Below are positions 18,616 to 26,518 of a stretch of 64,000 nucleotides of DNA, piece after piece (positions within the stretch are counted from its first letter, which is position 1; every line of letters begins with the position of its first letter). The position numbers and the translations under genes were made by a program. The stretch is from NCBI RefSeq assembly GCF_001048695.1, contig NZ_CVRB01000003.1, forward strand, positions 372,001 to 436,000. The letters run 5' to 3'. The notes beneath the pieces were generated by a model. That model was not told the origin of the DNA, did no database searches, and was given only the letters and a program-made list of their open reading frames with translations. This DNA comes from Neobacillus massiliamazoniensis (GTDB taxonomy: Bacteria; Bacillota; Bacilli; Bacillales; Cytobacillaceae).

Positions 18616-19608
18616 TTAAGAGTGTACTTTATTTTTAGTTAAACTGATTTCTTCTGCTTTCTCCTTCTCTTTTAAAACAAAACTGAGAAGATCAAGTGCC
18701 AGGCGCGCACCAACTTGACCTGTCATACCGGCAGGATCATAGGGAGGAGCTACTTCTACCAAATCAAAGCCAATCACTTGTCCTCGTTTGGCAATTCCTT
18801 CAAGCAATTCATTGACTTCATCGTATATAAATCCACCTGGTGAAGGTGTACCTGTTCCAGGAGCTACAGAAGGATCCAAACCATCAATATCCAGAGTAAG
18901 ATAGTATTTTTCTCCTTTAGGAAGTAGTTCTAACACATTCTCGATTCCCATTTTTCTTATTTGCCGTGGTGATAAAATAACACTGCCATATTCTCTTGCG
19001 GCATCGACATCTTCCTTTAGACTGCTGCTAATTCCTCGAATTCCAAATTGGAAAATTTTCTGGACATGGTCCATTTCAGATAAACGACGGATGCTGCTTC
19101 CATGGCCGTACCGTTGCCCCGAACGGTGATCTGCCCAGTCTAGATGTGCATCGATTTGAATAACATGAAATGGACCAACATCCTCTAATCCTTTTCCGAC
19201 TGGGATAGTAATAGAGTGATCGCCACCTAAAACAACCGGCATTGCTCCTTTTGAAACAATTTTTCGAATGGCTTCTTCGGTGTTCTCATGACACTGCATA
19301 AGATCCCCGTGAACCATATCCACATCACCACAGTCTACTACTTTCCATTTAGGCCCCAAATACATAATGTCTTTTTCGATATCATAGGCTCCATCTAATC
19401 CAAAGCTATAAAGTGTAGATCCTTCACGAATTCCCCTAGGACCCATCCTTGCTCCTGATTTCCATTGAGTGCCCATATCATTTGGGACTCCAATGACAGC
19501 TACGTCCGCATCAAGTTGCTCTAAATCCGGACAAACAGGGTATTTACCAAAAGTACAGATACCGGTAAAAGGTAAATTTAAAACTTGCTTTTCATTATGG
19601 TTTCTCAT
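18616..19608 (-). CDS. Ureohydrolase (agmatinase/arginase family)
   Basis: 330 residues. The binuclear-metal motifs are complete: G-G-D-H-S, D-A-H-L-D-W and D-I-D-G-L-D-P-S. The family removes urea from guanidino compounds (agmatine, guanidinobutyrate, guanidinopropionate, formiminoglutamate, arginine, guanidine). The sequence alone does not settle the substrate. AGGAGG precedes the ATG. It is the first gene of an operon with an NCS1 permease, behind a -24/-12 promoter, and next to the gene of a sigma-54 activator with a PAS sensor. This suggests induced use of a nitrogen source rather than polyamine synthesis, where agmatinase normally sits next to speE. Confidence 0.88.
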   Translation of the reverse strand: MRNHNEKQVLNLPFTGICTFGKYPVCPDLEQLDADVAVIGVPNDMGTQWKSGARMGPRGIREGSTLYSFGLDGAYDIEKDIMYLGPKWKVVDCGDVDMVHGDLMQCHENTEEAIRKIVSKGAMPVVLGGDHSITIPVGKGLEDVGPFHVIQIDAHLDWADHRSGQRYGHGSSIRRLSEMDHVQKIFQFGIRGISSSLKEDVDAAREYGSVILSPRQIRKMGIENVLELLPKGEKYYLTLDIDGLDPSVAPGTGTPSPGGFIYDEVNELLEGIAKRGQVIGFDLVEVAPPYDPAGMTGQVGARLALDLLSFVLKEKEKAEEISLTKNKVHS

Positions 19609-19645
19609 TAAAATTTCCTCCTTTAAGATTCTTCATCTTGAAAGG

Positions 19646-19661
19646 TGCAATTTTCATGCCA
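19646..19661 (-). promoter_or_regulatory. Sigma-54 (SigL) -24/-12 promoter of the ureohydrolase operon
   Basis: On the minus strand TGGCATG-AAAA-TTGCA places GG and GC exactly ten bases apart, matching the consensus TGGCACG-N4-TTGCA with one change. It lies 38 bases before the ureohydrolase start. An activator of the AAA+ class is encoded immediately upstream. Confidence 0.9.
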
Positions 19662-19691
19662 CCCCATATCGAAAGCGCTTTTAAAAAAAAT

Positions 19692-19709
19692 CTAGTCAAA
19701 ACTGACTAG
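19692..19709. promoter_or_regulatory. Perfect dyad, likely activator site (UAS)
   Basis: CTAGTCA-AAAC-TGACTAG is a 7-4-7 palindrome about 30 bases upstream of the -24 element. It overlaps the stop codon of the activator gene. A near copy with the same spacing precedes the activator gene itself. Confidence 0.7.
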
Positions 19710-21073
19710 CGTTCCATCACATATTTTTGTATTTTCCGATTCGCAGTTGATTGACTGATTCCTAATTTTTCAGCAAGTTTAATACTGCTGCGATATTTTT
19801 GATACATTCGGACAATATATTCCTTTTCCAGTATTTCTATGTAATCATTTAACGGCATTTCATTGTCCTCCGACTTTTTTGGTTCCTCTTCATCTATTTC
19901 TAGGTCTAGTTCGTTACTACTCGTTGTGATGATTTTCTTTTCAATATAGTTCCGTAATTCTCTGACATTACCCGGCCAAGTTTGCTGACTTAACCATGCT
20001 AGCATTGTTGGAGTAAAATGCTTATTCAAGTTATATTTCTGGTTCATTTGTTCTGTTATCTCATAAATTAGAGGAATGATTTCTTCTTTTCGTTCTCTAA
20101 GAGGGGGGATCTCAATCTTAACGACATTTATCCGATAGTATAGGTCTTCTCTGAATCTCTTTTCTTTCATCATAATTTCTAAGTCTTGATTTGTAGCACA
20201 AATGATTCGGCATTTCACTTCAATTTGCTTGGTTCCACCAATTCTCATAAAAGTATGGTTTTGCAAAACTGATAGTAATTTAACTTGAAGGTTCATTGGG
20301 AGTTCACCAATTTCATCGAGAAAAAGAGTTCCTTCACCAGCGGCTTCAAAATATCCCTTTTTACCGCCTTTTTTAGACCCAGTAAAAGCACCTTCCTCAT
20401 ATCCAAACAGTTCTGATTCAAATAAAGAATGGGGGATAGCACCACAGTTCACTTCAATGAAAGGATGATGTTTTCTTTCAGACATTTGATGAATCGCATT
20501 AGCAATATGATTTTTACCTACCCCTGACTCGCCCTCAAGAAGTACTGTAACGTTTATATTGGCTATTTTGGAAACAACCTCAAAGACTTTTTCCATTTTT
20601 CTATCTTTAATACTGAAGGGAAGGGTTGATTGCTTCCGTAATTTTTCAATTTCTTCTTGATAGATTTGTAATGCTTTTGCGACCTGTTCGTTTTCTTTCT
20701 TTAAAAATTCAAATTCTGTCATATCTCTTGCAATACTTATTGCGCCTATTAATTTTCCTGATTCATCATTAATTGGATAACCTGAAATAATCAGTTTTCT
20801 ATTACGTTTCGTTTCTTGAATGAGAGTATCTTTCTTGTTGGTTCTTAATACGTTTGCAATGACGGAGGGAGAAAAAAGTCCCTGTTTTTCAAGTTCGAAA
20901 ATATTGTGATTGATGATTTGCTCACTTGGAATACCATACACTTTTTCGGTAGATTGGCTTGTATATAAAACGATTCCTGAAGGATCAGCAATAAAGATTT
21001 CATCGAAAGAATGTTCTAAAATATGATCTAAAATATGTCTTGTTTGTAATGAATCATCGGTATTTACCTTCAT
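19706..21073 (-). CDS. Sigma-54-dependent activator (PAS-AAA+-Fis HTH)
   Basis: 455 residues from the ATG at 21073, which follows AGGTG by six bases; a GTG at 21082 overlaps that site. Residues about 12-120 form a PAS sensor (HSFDEIFIADPSGIVLYTS), then a short coiled segment. The AAA+ domain has G-E-S-G-V-G-K-N (Walker A), G-A-F-T-G-S (the sigma-54 contact loop, usually GAFTGA) and L-F-L-D-E-I-G-E-L-P (Walker B). The end (SIKLAEKLGISQSTANRKIQ) is a Fis-type helix-turn-helix. It is RocR-like in plan but has its own sensor. It is expected to switch on the ureohydrolase-permease operon beside it when its small-molecule ligand is present. Confidence 0.9.
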   Translation of the reverse strand: MKVNTDDSLQTRHILDHILEHSFDEIFIADPSGIVLYTSQSTEKVYGIPSEQIINHNIFELEKQGLFSPSVIANVLRTNKKDTLIQETKRNRKLIISGYPINDESGKLIGAISIARDMTEFEFLKKENEQVAKALQIYQEEIEKLRKQSTLPFSIKDRKMEKVFEVVSKIANINVTVLLEGESGVGKNHIANAIHQMSERKHHPFIEVNCGAIPHSLFESELFGYEEGAFTGSKKGGKKGYFEAAGEGTLFLDEIGELPMNLQVKLLSVLQNHTFMRIGGTKQIEVKCRIICATNQDLEIMMKEKRFREDLYYRINVVKIEIPPLRERKEEIIPLIYEITEQMNQKYNLNKHFTPTMLAWLSQQTWPGNVRELRNYIEKKIITTSSNELDLEIDEEEPKKSEDNEMPLNDYIEILEKEYIVRMYQKYRSSIKLAEKLGISQSTANRKIQKYVMER

Positions 21074-21082
21074 CTTAATCAC

Positions 21083-21100
21083 CTAGTCATTTTTGACTTA
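21083..21100. promoter_or_regulatory. Second 7-4-7 dyad in front of the activator gene
   Basis: CTAGTCA-TTTT-TGACTTA repeats the dyad found by the ureohydrolase promoter with two changes in the last arm, and a further half-site AAATGACTTA follows at about 21112. It lies 10-27 bases before the activator start, a good place for autoregulation. Confidence 0.6.
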
Positions 21101-21275
21101 ATTATATTCAGAAATGACTTAAAATTCAATATATTGAAACATCATATATTAATGAGTTAAAGAAATGAAATAAGAAAGCAGAGGTGAATTTTCTCTTTAA
21201 TTTTGATTTTTAAAAACAATGGTAAAATAATCCTATAAATAAACATTGGATTTGTTTAAGAGGGTGGCTCTAATT

Positions 21276-21500
21276 TTGAATGAGGAACAAAATTTAATTC
21301 TTGTAAAGGACAAAGATAAGACCACTGAAATAGAATCTTGTAAATACGAGAATAGTAAGTGGCAGATTAAATACCTAAGCGATGGTAAGATTTATTCTTA
21401 CAATTATCTAAACGTAACATGGCTAAAAAGTCCTAATTTAATAGACCATGAAACCACTATCATATACGAAAATAATCAGCCTATTACATGCATTACATAA
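21276..21500 (+). CDS. Small unrecognised protein, perhaps a truncated gene
   Basis: 74 residues from the TTG at 21276, preceded by AGAGGGTGG. The sequence is charged and beta-rich (LILVKDKDKTTEIESCKYEN, WQIKYLSDGKIYSYNYLNV), ends abruptly after NNQPITCIT and has no clear domain. It could be the surviving N-terminus of a larger protein. No partner gene is seen. Confidence 0.4.
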   Translation: MNEEQNLILVKDKDKTTEIESCKYENSKWQIKYLSDGKIYSYNYLNVTWLKSPNLIDHETTIIYENNQPITCIT

Positions 21501-22015
21501 ATACTTCTTTTTGATGACTATGTAAAACTCTCGTTTAAGTCAGGGTATAAAAGGTCGCTTTTTCATATGCCTCGTGTATGCTGCTTCCAAACTCTATGAC
21601 TGTTATGTTACCAACCTTTGCGGATACCTTTATACGACGTTTTTTCAAGTGATAAACCTTATAAAGTATTCCGGATTCTTCGTAAATATAATTAGCATCT
21701 ATCTTCACTTTTGTTCACCCGACCTTTCCAATAATACTATAAATTACCTAATTTACTGGAAAATCCTTATGAACGTTGTGTGAATAAAAATCCCCCTTCA
21801 ATAAGAAGGGGCTTTCCACTCCGTTCCGTTCAGTCCGGTACCGTTGACAGACGCCATAAGAGGCTTTCTCGCTTTTGTGAAAGATTGTTCAAACGAATAA
21901 AACGAGATCTTATTTGGTTCTCGTCTAGTTCACGTAATCAGTGTTATCGGAAGTAAAAAAGATCTTTGCTAAGGAAAGTCTTTTTTATATATTATTAGGC
22001 ATGTAGCATGCCATT
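21501..22015. other. Non-coding stretch
   Basis: About 510 bases without a gene. A CCCCTTCAATAAGAAGGGG stem at about 21794-21812 may act as a terminator. The last part before 22015 is A+T-rich and includes a GATCTTTGCTAAGGAAAGTC hairpin with a T run, but I see no known RNA family. Confidence 0.35.
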
Positions 22016-23137
22016 TTAAAACGTAATCGGTGTGATCGCAATCCCAAGAGGCTCGCCAAAACCAGAAATTGGGGAACCGATGACCGTGTTAGTGGACGTA
22101 TTAATCACCGAGACTGTACTATCACCGAAATTTGTGACATAAGCCCGGGTACCATCAGGTGTGATGGCAATTCCACGAGGACGGAGCCCAACGTGAATAA
22201 AATTGTTGATGACGTCGTTGGTGGAGGTGTTAATCACCGAGACTGTATTAGAAAACTCATTTGTAACATAAGCCCGGGTACCATCAGGTGTGATCGCGAT
22301 CCCAAAAGGATTATCTCCAACGGTAATAAGAGCGAATTCTTTGTTGGTGGACGTGTCAATCACAAAGACTATATCAGAATTGGAAATTGTGACATAAGCC
22401 CGGGTACCATCAGGTGTGATCGCGATCCCAAGAGGCTCGGCTCCAATGCGAGTAGGAATAGGAGAACCGATGACGGTGTTGGTAAACGTGTCAATCACCG
22501 AGACTGTACTATCACCGAAATTTGCGACATATGCCCGGCTACCATCAGGTGTGATCGCAATTCCTTGAAGAAAGGATCGAGGACTGGTTCCAACGGGAAT
22601 AGGAGAACCGATGACGGTGTTGGTAAACGTGTCAATCACCGAGACTGTATTAGCATTAGCATTTGTGACATAAACCCGGCCACCATCAGGTGTGATCGCG
22701 ATCCCAACAGGCCCGTCTCCAACGGGAATAGGAGGACCGGTGACGGTGTTGGTGGATGTGTTAATCACCGAGACTGTATTAGAAATGATATCGGAATTTG
22801 TGACATAAGCCCGGAGGCCATTGGGTGTGATCGCGATTCCAGTAGGAGTTTCTCCAACGGGAATAGGAGAACCGATGACTGTGTTGGTGGACGTGTCAAT
22901 CACCGAAACTAACCTAAAATTAGAATCTGTAACATAAGTAAAAGGGATAACGGTAAACGAAACAATGTCATCAGGGGCAACTTCCGTTGTCCCATTGATG
23001 TTGTTGATCAACACTGTCCCTGGAAATATATTATTCGGACGTGGAAATAAAAGACCTTCAATCGTATCACCTGAAATGAGGCGTAAAGATACGATTCTAT
23101 TCTGAAATTTTTGTAAATCGGGTAATAGATTAGACAA
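22016..23137 (-). CDS. YVTN beta-propeller protein with Sm-like N-terminus
   Basis: 373 residues. Residues 1-65 (LQKFQNRIVSLRLISGDTIE) resemble an LSm/Sm-like beta barrel. From about 68 on, some seven to eight repeats of about 42 residues follow, each with G-I-A-I-T-P-D-G-x-R-A-Y-V-T-N and T-V-S-V-I-D/N-T-S-T-N-T-V. This is the YVTN/lactonase-like beta-propeller pattern. No signal peptide is visible, so a spore-coat or cytoplasmic location is more likely than secretion. Because the repeats are nearly identical at the DNA level, the gene is prone to gain or loss of blades. Function unknown. Confidence 0.82.
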   Translation of the reverse strand: MSNLLPDLQKFQNRIVSLRLISGDTIEGLLFPRPNNIFPGTVLINNINGTTEVAPDDIVSFTVIPFTYVTDSNFRLVSVIDTSTNTVIGSPIPVGETPTGIAITPNGLRAYVTNSDIISNTVSVINTSTNTVTGPPIPVGDGPVGIAITPDGGRVYVTNANANTVSVIDTFTNTVIGSPIPVGTSPRSFLQGIAITPDGSRAYVANFGDSTVSVIDTFTNTVIGSPIPTRIGAEPLGIAITPDGTRAYVTISNSDIVFVIDTSTNKEFALITVGDNPFGIAITPDGTRAYVTNEFSNTVSVINTSTNDVINNFIHVGLRPRGIAITPDGTRAYVTNFGDSTVSVINTSTNTVIGSPISGFGEPLGIAITPITF

Positions 23138-23179
23138 CTACATCATAATCCTTTCAATGATTGTAGGGAGGCAAATGAA

Positions 23180-23266
23180 ATGACTAGAAATAAAAATAAT
23201 GCTCCCTCAATTTATTCTATGATTGCTTATTCAAACAGGTATAAACGGATGACTGAGTTCAAATAA
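23180..23266 (+). CDS. Putative 28-residue peptide
   Basis: ATG at 23180 follows GGGAGG with good spacing; the peptide reads MTRNKNNAPSIYSMIAYSNR and eight more residues. It is divergent from the YVTN gene. Composition is basic. There is no domain and no homologue I can name. Confidence 0.3.
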   Translation: MTRNKNNAPSIYSMIAYSNRYKRMTEFK

Positions 23267-23351
23267 ACTAGTTTTGTTGTATTTGAACACAAAAACGCAC
23301 ATTCTATCTATAATACTAAACAAGAAATTAAATTTATCTTTTATGGTTAAA

Positions 23352-23380
23352 TAAAAACCCCATCATGAGTGATGGGGCTA
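23352..23380. terminator. Hairpin terminator
   Basis: CCCCATCATGAGTGATGGGG with flanking A and T runs. It stands just past the stop of the broken frame described next. Confidence 0.6.
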
Positions 23381-23556
23381 AAAAGGTAAATCTTCGCTTT
23401 CGGCATATTTTCTTTTAAGTTCCTGTTCTTCTAAATACTGCACTTTTTCAGTAATATCTTCACCATCTCAAATAGCTTTTTCCAATTTAGCCTGATATGA
23501 CATTTCTTTTTTAATGTGCTCCCAAAAATCAAGAGCTACCTTTTCTGGTTTCCTAA
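23378..23556 (-). pseudogene. Decayed small gene with in-frame TGA
   Basis: The minus strand reads KPEKVALDFWEHIKKEMSYQ, then AKLEKAI, a TGA at 23468-23470, and DGEDITEKVQYLEEQELKRK ending at a TAG. Open coding flanks on both sides of the stop indicate a once-functional, highly charged protein of about 60 residues. No start codon was found. Not recognised. Confidence 0.45.
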
Positions 23557-23632
23557 GGGTTTTTTTATGAAAGCTCCTTTTAATTAATATCAACTAACAG
23601 AGCCTAAAAAATAAAAGTCTATTTCCTTTTTT

Positions 23633-23646
23633 CGAACATTTGTTCC
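23633..23646. promoter_or_regulatory. LexA/DinR box before the broken toxin copy
   Basis: CGAACATTTGTTCC contains GAAC-N4-GTTC, the core of the Bacillus SOS operator. A TATACT -10-like hexamer starts 21 bases to its right, the same geometry as in the second copy at 33.4 kb. Confidence 0.75.
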
Positions 23647-23741
23647 TTTTAGTATATGTAAATGGTATACTTTAAGTGCAATAGAATAAGATTTTTCAAG
23701 GGTGGTTGGCACACTCCCAAACAGAAAGGGGGTGATGCTGT

Positions 23742-23827
23742 ATGACAGTTTTTCAAGCTTTGATGCTAGCAAATCTTTTGCCAGTCTAGTCATTGCAATT
23801 CTGTCATTTCATAACCATAAAAAATAA
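23742..23827 (+). pseudogene. Holin-like type I toxin copy 1, frameshifted
   Basis: AAAGGGGGTGATG precedes the ATG. The frame opens as MTVFQALMLAN but then ends at a TAG (23787-23789). Compared with the intact copy at 33527, one base is missing at GCA-A(T)A-TCT, after which the two DNA sequences stay nearly identical to the stop of the intact reading frame. The flanking LexA box and terminator hairpin are conserved. Confidence 0.75.
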
Positions 23828-23978
23828 TCCACCCTTGAGTTATAGGCTCAGGTGGATTATTCCCGTCTAGCCGCCCCCTTTGAGGGACCGCCTATTGCTG
23901 GACTGGACATGTTACTGCATGCTAAAAATGAATTCATTAAGGGTATCTTCATAAGAGAATAAAAATACCGGGAATTCA

Positions 23979-24212
23979 CTAACTTAACATCTTGATAAAT
24001 TTCATTGCAAAGCTGACGGCAATAGAAAGTATTGTATATATAACTACCCAAATAAAGAAAGTTTCATTAAAAACACTGAACATCAAGATAGCGAAAACAA
24101 TAAACGTAAATAAAGGCATAACAAACCATTTTCTAACCACTAAAAAGCCAATGATTGAAGCTACAATAACAGCAATTGGAAAAATAAATAATATTAAACT
24201 AATAAGGTCCAT
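23979..24212 (-). CDS. DUF2651-like (YbeF-type) small membrane protein
   Basis: 77 residues with hydrophobic segments at about 3-24, 28-47 and 50-70 (SLILFIFPIAVIVASIIGFL, KWFVMPLFTFIVFAIL, FFIWVVIYTILSIAVSF). The KWFVMP segment and the F-F-I-W-V-V-x-Y pattern match the YbeF/DUF2651 family of Bacillus. Function unknown. It sits inside a repeat-rich segment between a toxin relic and an A+T-rich repeat, as if inserted in the dispersed module. Confidence 0.65.
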   Translation of the reverse strand: MDLISLILFIFPIAVIVASIIGFLVVRKWFVMPLFTFIVFAILMFSVFNETFFIWVVIYTILSIAVSFAMKFIKMLS

Positions 24213-24544
24213 AATTATCCACTACCCTCTTACCATTATTATACAACAAAAGTGTAAATTTACACTTTTGTTTGTTCGTTATTTTTAAACAAAAAACAAC
24301 AAACCTTACGAAAACAGCCTTTCATATAAAAGCACGCCGGTGACATTTCCACTGTTTTTCCTGTCCTTGTTTTTCACATAAATAAAAATTAGATACAGCT
24401 TTGCAGAAACATTTTGTTTGTCTGCAAATGAAAAAATCAAGAGGAAGGAAGTGATTCTTCCAACCAATGATGGGATTTTGAACTGAAATGGAGCAAATAT
24501 AGTTGTGTGGTTTGCGGTTTTCATGTGCCAATAAATAATAGAGT

Positions 24545-24615
24545 TCAAGATAATAATATTATGTAAACTCAAACAGAATTATTATAACACCTTTGAATCT
24601 ATAAGCTAAATGAAA
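24545..24615. repeat. Dispersed A+T-rich repeat, copy B, with dif-like half-site
   Basis: Core AAGATAATAATATTATGTAA followed by TTATTATAACACCTTTGAAT and TAAGCTAA, as in copies A and C. The half-site TTATGTAAACT is at 24559-24569. Confidence 0.75.
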
Positions 24616-24909
24616 AATACGTTCTCAGAAAAGTTTGGATTACTATGTAATTTCACTACTAATCAATGAATGGTTGGGCGGAAGGAAAATGGCAATTTTT
24701 AGACTTTCTCTTAAAGTTGGCCTAGTTGGTTGACTTATCGTTTTCTTAGAAGTTCCTGTCAAGCTACGAAAAATCTTGTTTAATTTTGTTCTTTGATGAT
24801 CGTTCAGTATAAAAGTGTAAGCTTGAAAAATATGAATTGAGTGCCAGGTTAATTTATTAGGATCTGGCACTTTTCTCTTATTGGCTTATTTTGTCAAATC
24901 TTATAAAAG

Positions 24910-24950
24910 ATACTTCTTGCCTTAATCTTCATTCACAAAACCTCCGTTTT
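24910..24950 (-). pseudogene. Start of a lost NCS1 permease paralogue
   Basis: On the minus strand AACGGAGGTTTTGTGAATGA is the same leader that precedes the intact permease at 18578. The first codons read MKIKARSI against MKIEVRSI in the intact gene. Homology ends after about eight codons and a stop follows. It marks a deletion breakpoint. Confidence 0.6.
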
Positions 24951-25185
24951 CCGATTGTTTTCTTCATGCTGCAACTTCATTTTTACTTACAAACAACCCT
25001 TCTGCTTCGAGGATTTTTCCTTTTGCTAGAGTCTAGTAAAACACAATTTATATCGTGTTGTATCTTGATTCAATTGATTACCAAATTGAAAGGGAAGGGG
25101 GAGACATTTTAGGAAAAAGCAGAGAGGATACCACCCACCATATCCATTTTATTAAAATATAGGTGCGTTTTTTGGAAAATAGTGG

Positions 25186-25214
25186 TTGACATAAATGTTC
25201 AGTCGTTGTATGGT
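25186..25214 (+). promoter_or_regulatory. Sigma-A promoter of the GntR/ABC operon
   Basis: TTGACA at 25186-25191, a 17-base spacer, then TATGGT at 25209-25214. The -10 element touches the operator dyad. Confidence 0.75.
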
Positions 25215-25235
25215 TAATTACATAAGTAACTAACC
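25212..25235. promoter_or_regulatory. Operator dyad of the YtrA-type regulator
   Basis: GGTTAATTAC-ATAA-GTAACTAACC is a 24-base palindrome with one mismatch between arms, overlapping the -10 element and preceding the GntR gene. This is the position expected for an autorepressor. Confidence 0.75.
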
Positions 25236-25253
25236 AACTTGGTGGTGTGTATT

Positions 25254-25625
25254 ATGGTTTTCAAGATGGACGACAGCCGCCCAATTTTTCTGCAAATTGC
25301 CGAGTGTATCGAAGAAGATATTATCGAAGGCCGATTGCCGGAGGAATCACAAGTGCCGTCAACGAATCAATTTGCATCTTTTTTTCAAATCAATCCAGCG
25401 ACAGCGGCAAAAGGTGTTAATTTGTTGGTGGACGAGAACATTTTATACAAAAAGCGGGGGATCGGCATGTTTGTGGCGACAGGCGCAAAAGCAAGGCTGA
25501 TGGAGAAGCGGAAGGAGAGTTTCTATGAACAGTATGTCGTAGCGATGATTCGTGAGGCAGAAAAGCTTGGTATTACGAAAGAACAATTGACGGATATGAT
25601 CCGGAGGGGAGAAGGAACGAAATGA
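25254..25625 (+). CDS. GntR regulator, YtrA subfamily
   Basis: 123 residues from the ATG at 25254, behind GGTGG. The N-terminal winged helix reads PIFLQIAECIEEDIIEGRLP and then STNQFASFFQINPATAAKGV. The short C-terminal helical tail without UTRA or FCD domain is typical of YtrA-type repressors, which control ABC transporter operons and often answer to cell-wall antibiotics. It overlaps the ATP-binding gene by four bases. Base composition is clearly richer in G+C than the surroundings. Confidence 0.85.
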   Translation: MVFKMDDSRPIFLQIAECIEEDIIEGRLPEESQVPSTNQFASFFQINPATAAKGVNLLVDENILYKKRGIGMFVATGAKARLMEKRKESFYEQYVVAMIREAEKLGITKEQLTDMIRRGEGTK

Positions 25626-26518
25626 TGAACATTGTTGAAGTCCAAGGGCTGACCAAAACGTATGGCGGCGTCAATGGGGTGGACGATGTCAGCTTTAAGA
25701 TGGATTCGGGTAAAATTTACGGATTGCTAGGCCGAAACGGTGCGGGCAAAACAACGATTATGCACATGCTGACAGCACAGATGTTTCCGACAAGCGGGAA
25801 GGTGCGGGTGTTCGGAGAAGCTCCTTATGAGAACAATCGCGTATTGAGTCAGGTTTGTTTTATTAAAGAAAGCCAGAAGTATCCTGATCATTTTCGAGTC
25901 ATCGACGTGCTGAGGTTGTGTCCGGATATTTTTCCGAATTGGGACCAGCCATTTGCCGATCAATTGCTGAATGATTTCCGTCTGCCGTTGAAACGGAAGA
26001 TAAAGAAGCTGTCTCGAGGCATGCTCTCGTCCGTCGGCGTCATCATCGGTTTGGCGAGCCGCGCGCCGCTGACGATGTTCGACGAGCCATACCTGGGGCT
26101 GGACGCTGTAGCGCGGGAGTTGTTCTATAATCGGCTGATCGAGGATTACGCGGAACACCCACGGACGATTGTTTTGTCCACACATTTAATAGACGAGGTG
26201 AGCCGGATTTTGGAACATGTGATCGTCATCGACAGCGGCAAACTTATTCTAAATGAGGATGCGGATGCAATTCGCGGGCAAGCTTATACCGCCGTAGGCC
26301 AAGCGGAGAAAGTGGAGTCCTTCATTTCCGGGCTGGAGACGATCGACCGTCAGTCGCTCGGAGGTCTATTGTCGGCGACGGTGCTTGGCAGTCTGGATCC
26401 AGGAAGGCGTAATCAGGCCGAATTGCTGGGGCTGGAGCTTACCCCGGTGTCACTTCAACAGTTGATCGTTCATTTGACCAAACAAAAATCTGATCACAGG
26501 GCGGTGGATATCCGATGA
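25622..26518 (+). CDS. ABC transporter ATP-binding protein (YtrB-like)
   Basis: 298 residues. Walker A G-L-L-G-R-N-G-A-G-K-T-T near 36-47, a signature reduced to L-S-R-G-M near 130, Walker B L-T-M-F-D-E-P-Y-L-G-L-D near 151-162 and the switch H in L-S-T-H-L near 190. The C-terminal hundred residues are a regulatory tail. Start overlaps the GntR gene (ATGATG), and the end overlaps the membrane gene, so translation is coupled. Likely the motor of an antibiotic-sensing or exporting transporter. GC-rich codons such as GCG, CTG and CGG suggest recent transfer. Confidence 0.88.
   Translation: MMNIVEVQGLTKTYGGVNGVDDVSFKMDSGKIYGLLGRNGAGKTTIMHMLTAQMFPTSGKVRVFGEAPYENNRVLSQVCFIKESQKYPDHFRVIDVLRLCPDIFPNWDQPFADQLLNDFRLPLKRKIKKLSRGMLSSVGVIIGLASRAPLTMFDEPYLGLDAVARELFYNRLIEDYAEHPRTIVLSTHLIDEVSRILEHVIVIDSGKLILNEDADAIRGQAYTAVGQAEKVESFISGLETIDRQSLGGLLSATVLGSLDPGRRNQAELLGLELTPVSLQQLIVHLTKQKSDHRAVDIR

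Larger units (their letters stand above)
24213..25185. other. Repeat-rich intergenic region
   Basis: No intact gene. It holds the second dif-like repeat, a GTGCCAGG...TCTGGCAC hairpin with T run (24841-24878), and the 5' relic of a permease gene, each listed apart. The segment 24409-24545 also matches 33839-33960 imperfectly, so the repeat unit is wider than the core. Confidence 0.5.

Noticed and set aside
22193..22912. 239-codon plus-strand frame with repeated NHRDC words
   Set aside because: It is the mirror of the YVTN repeats on the other strand; the regularity comes from the tandem DNA repeats, not from a second protein.
24306..24572. 88-codon minus-strand frame over the dif-like repeat
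   Set aside because: The frame is not kept in the matching stretch at 33.8-34.0 kb, so it is an accident of the repeat.
24643..24870. 75-codon minus-strand frame (MPDPNKLTWHS...)
   Set aside because: It includes the GTGCCAGG hairpin, has no ribosome site and resembles no protein.
25727..26185. 152-codon minus-strand frame in the ABC ATPase gene
   Set aside because: It is antisense to clear Walker motifs in GC-rich DNA, where long shadow frames are expected.
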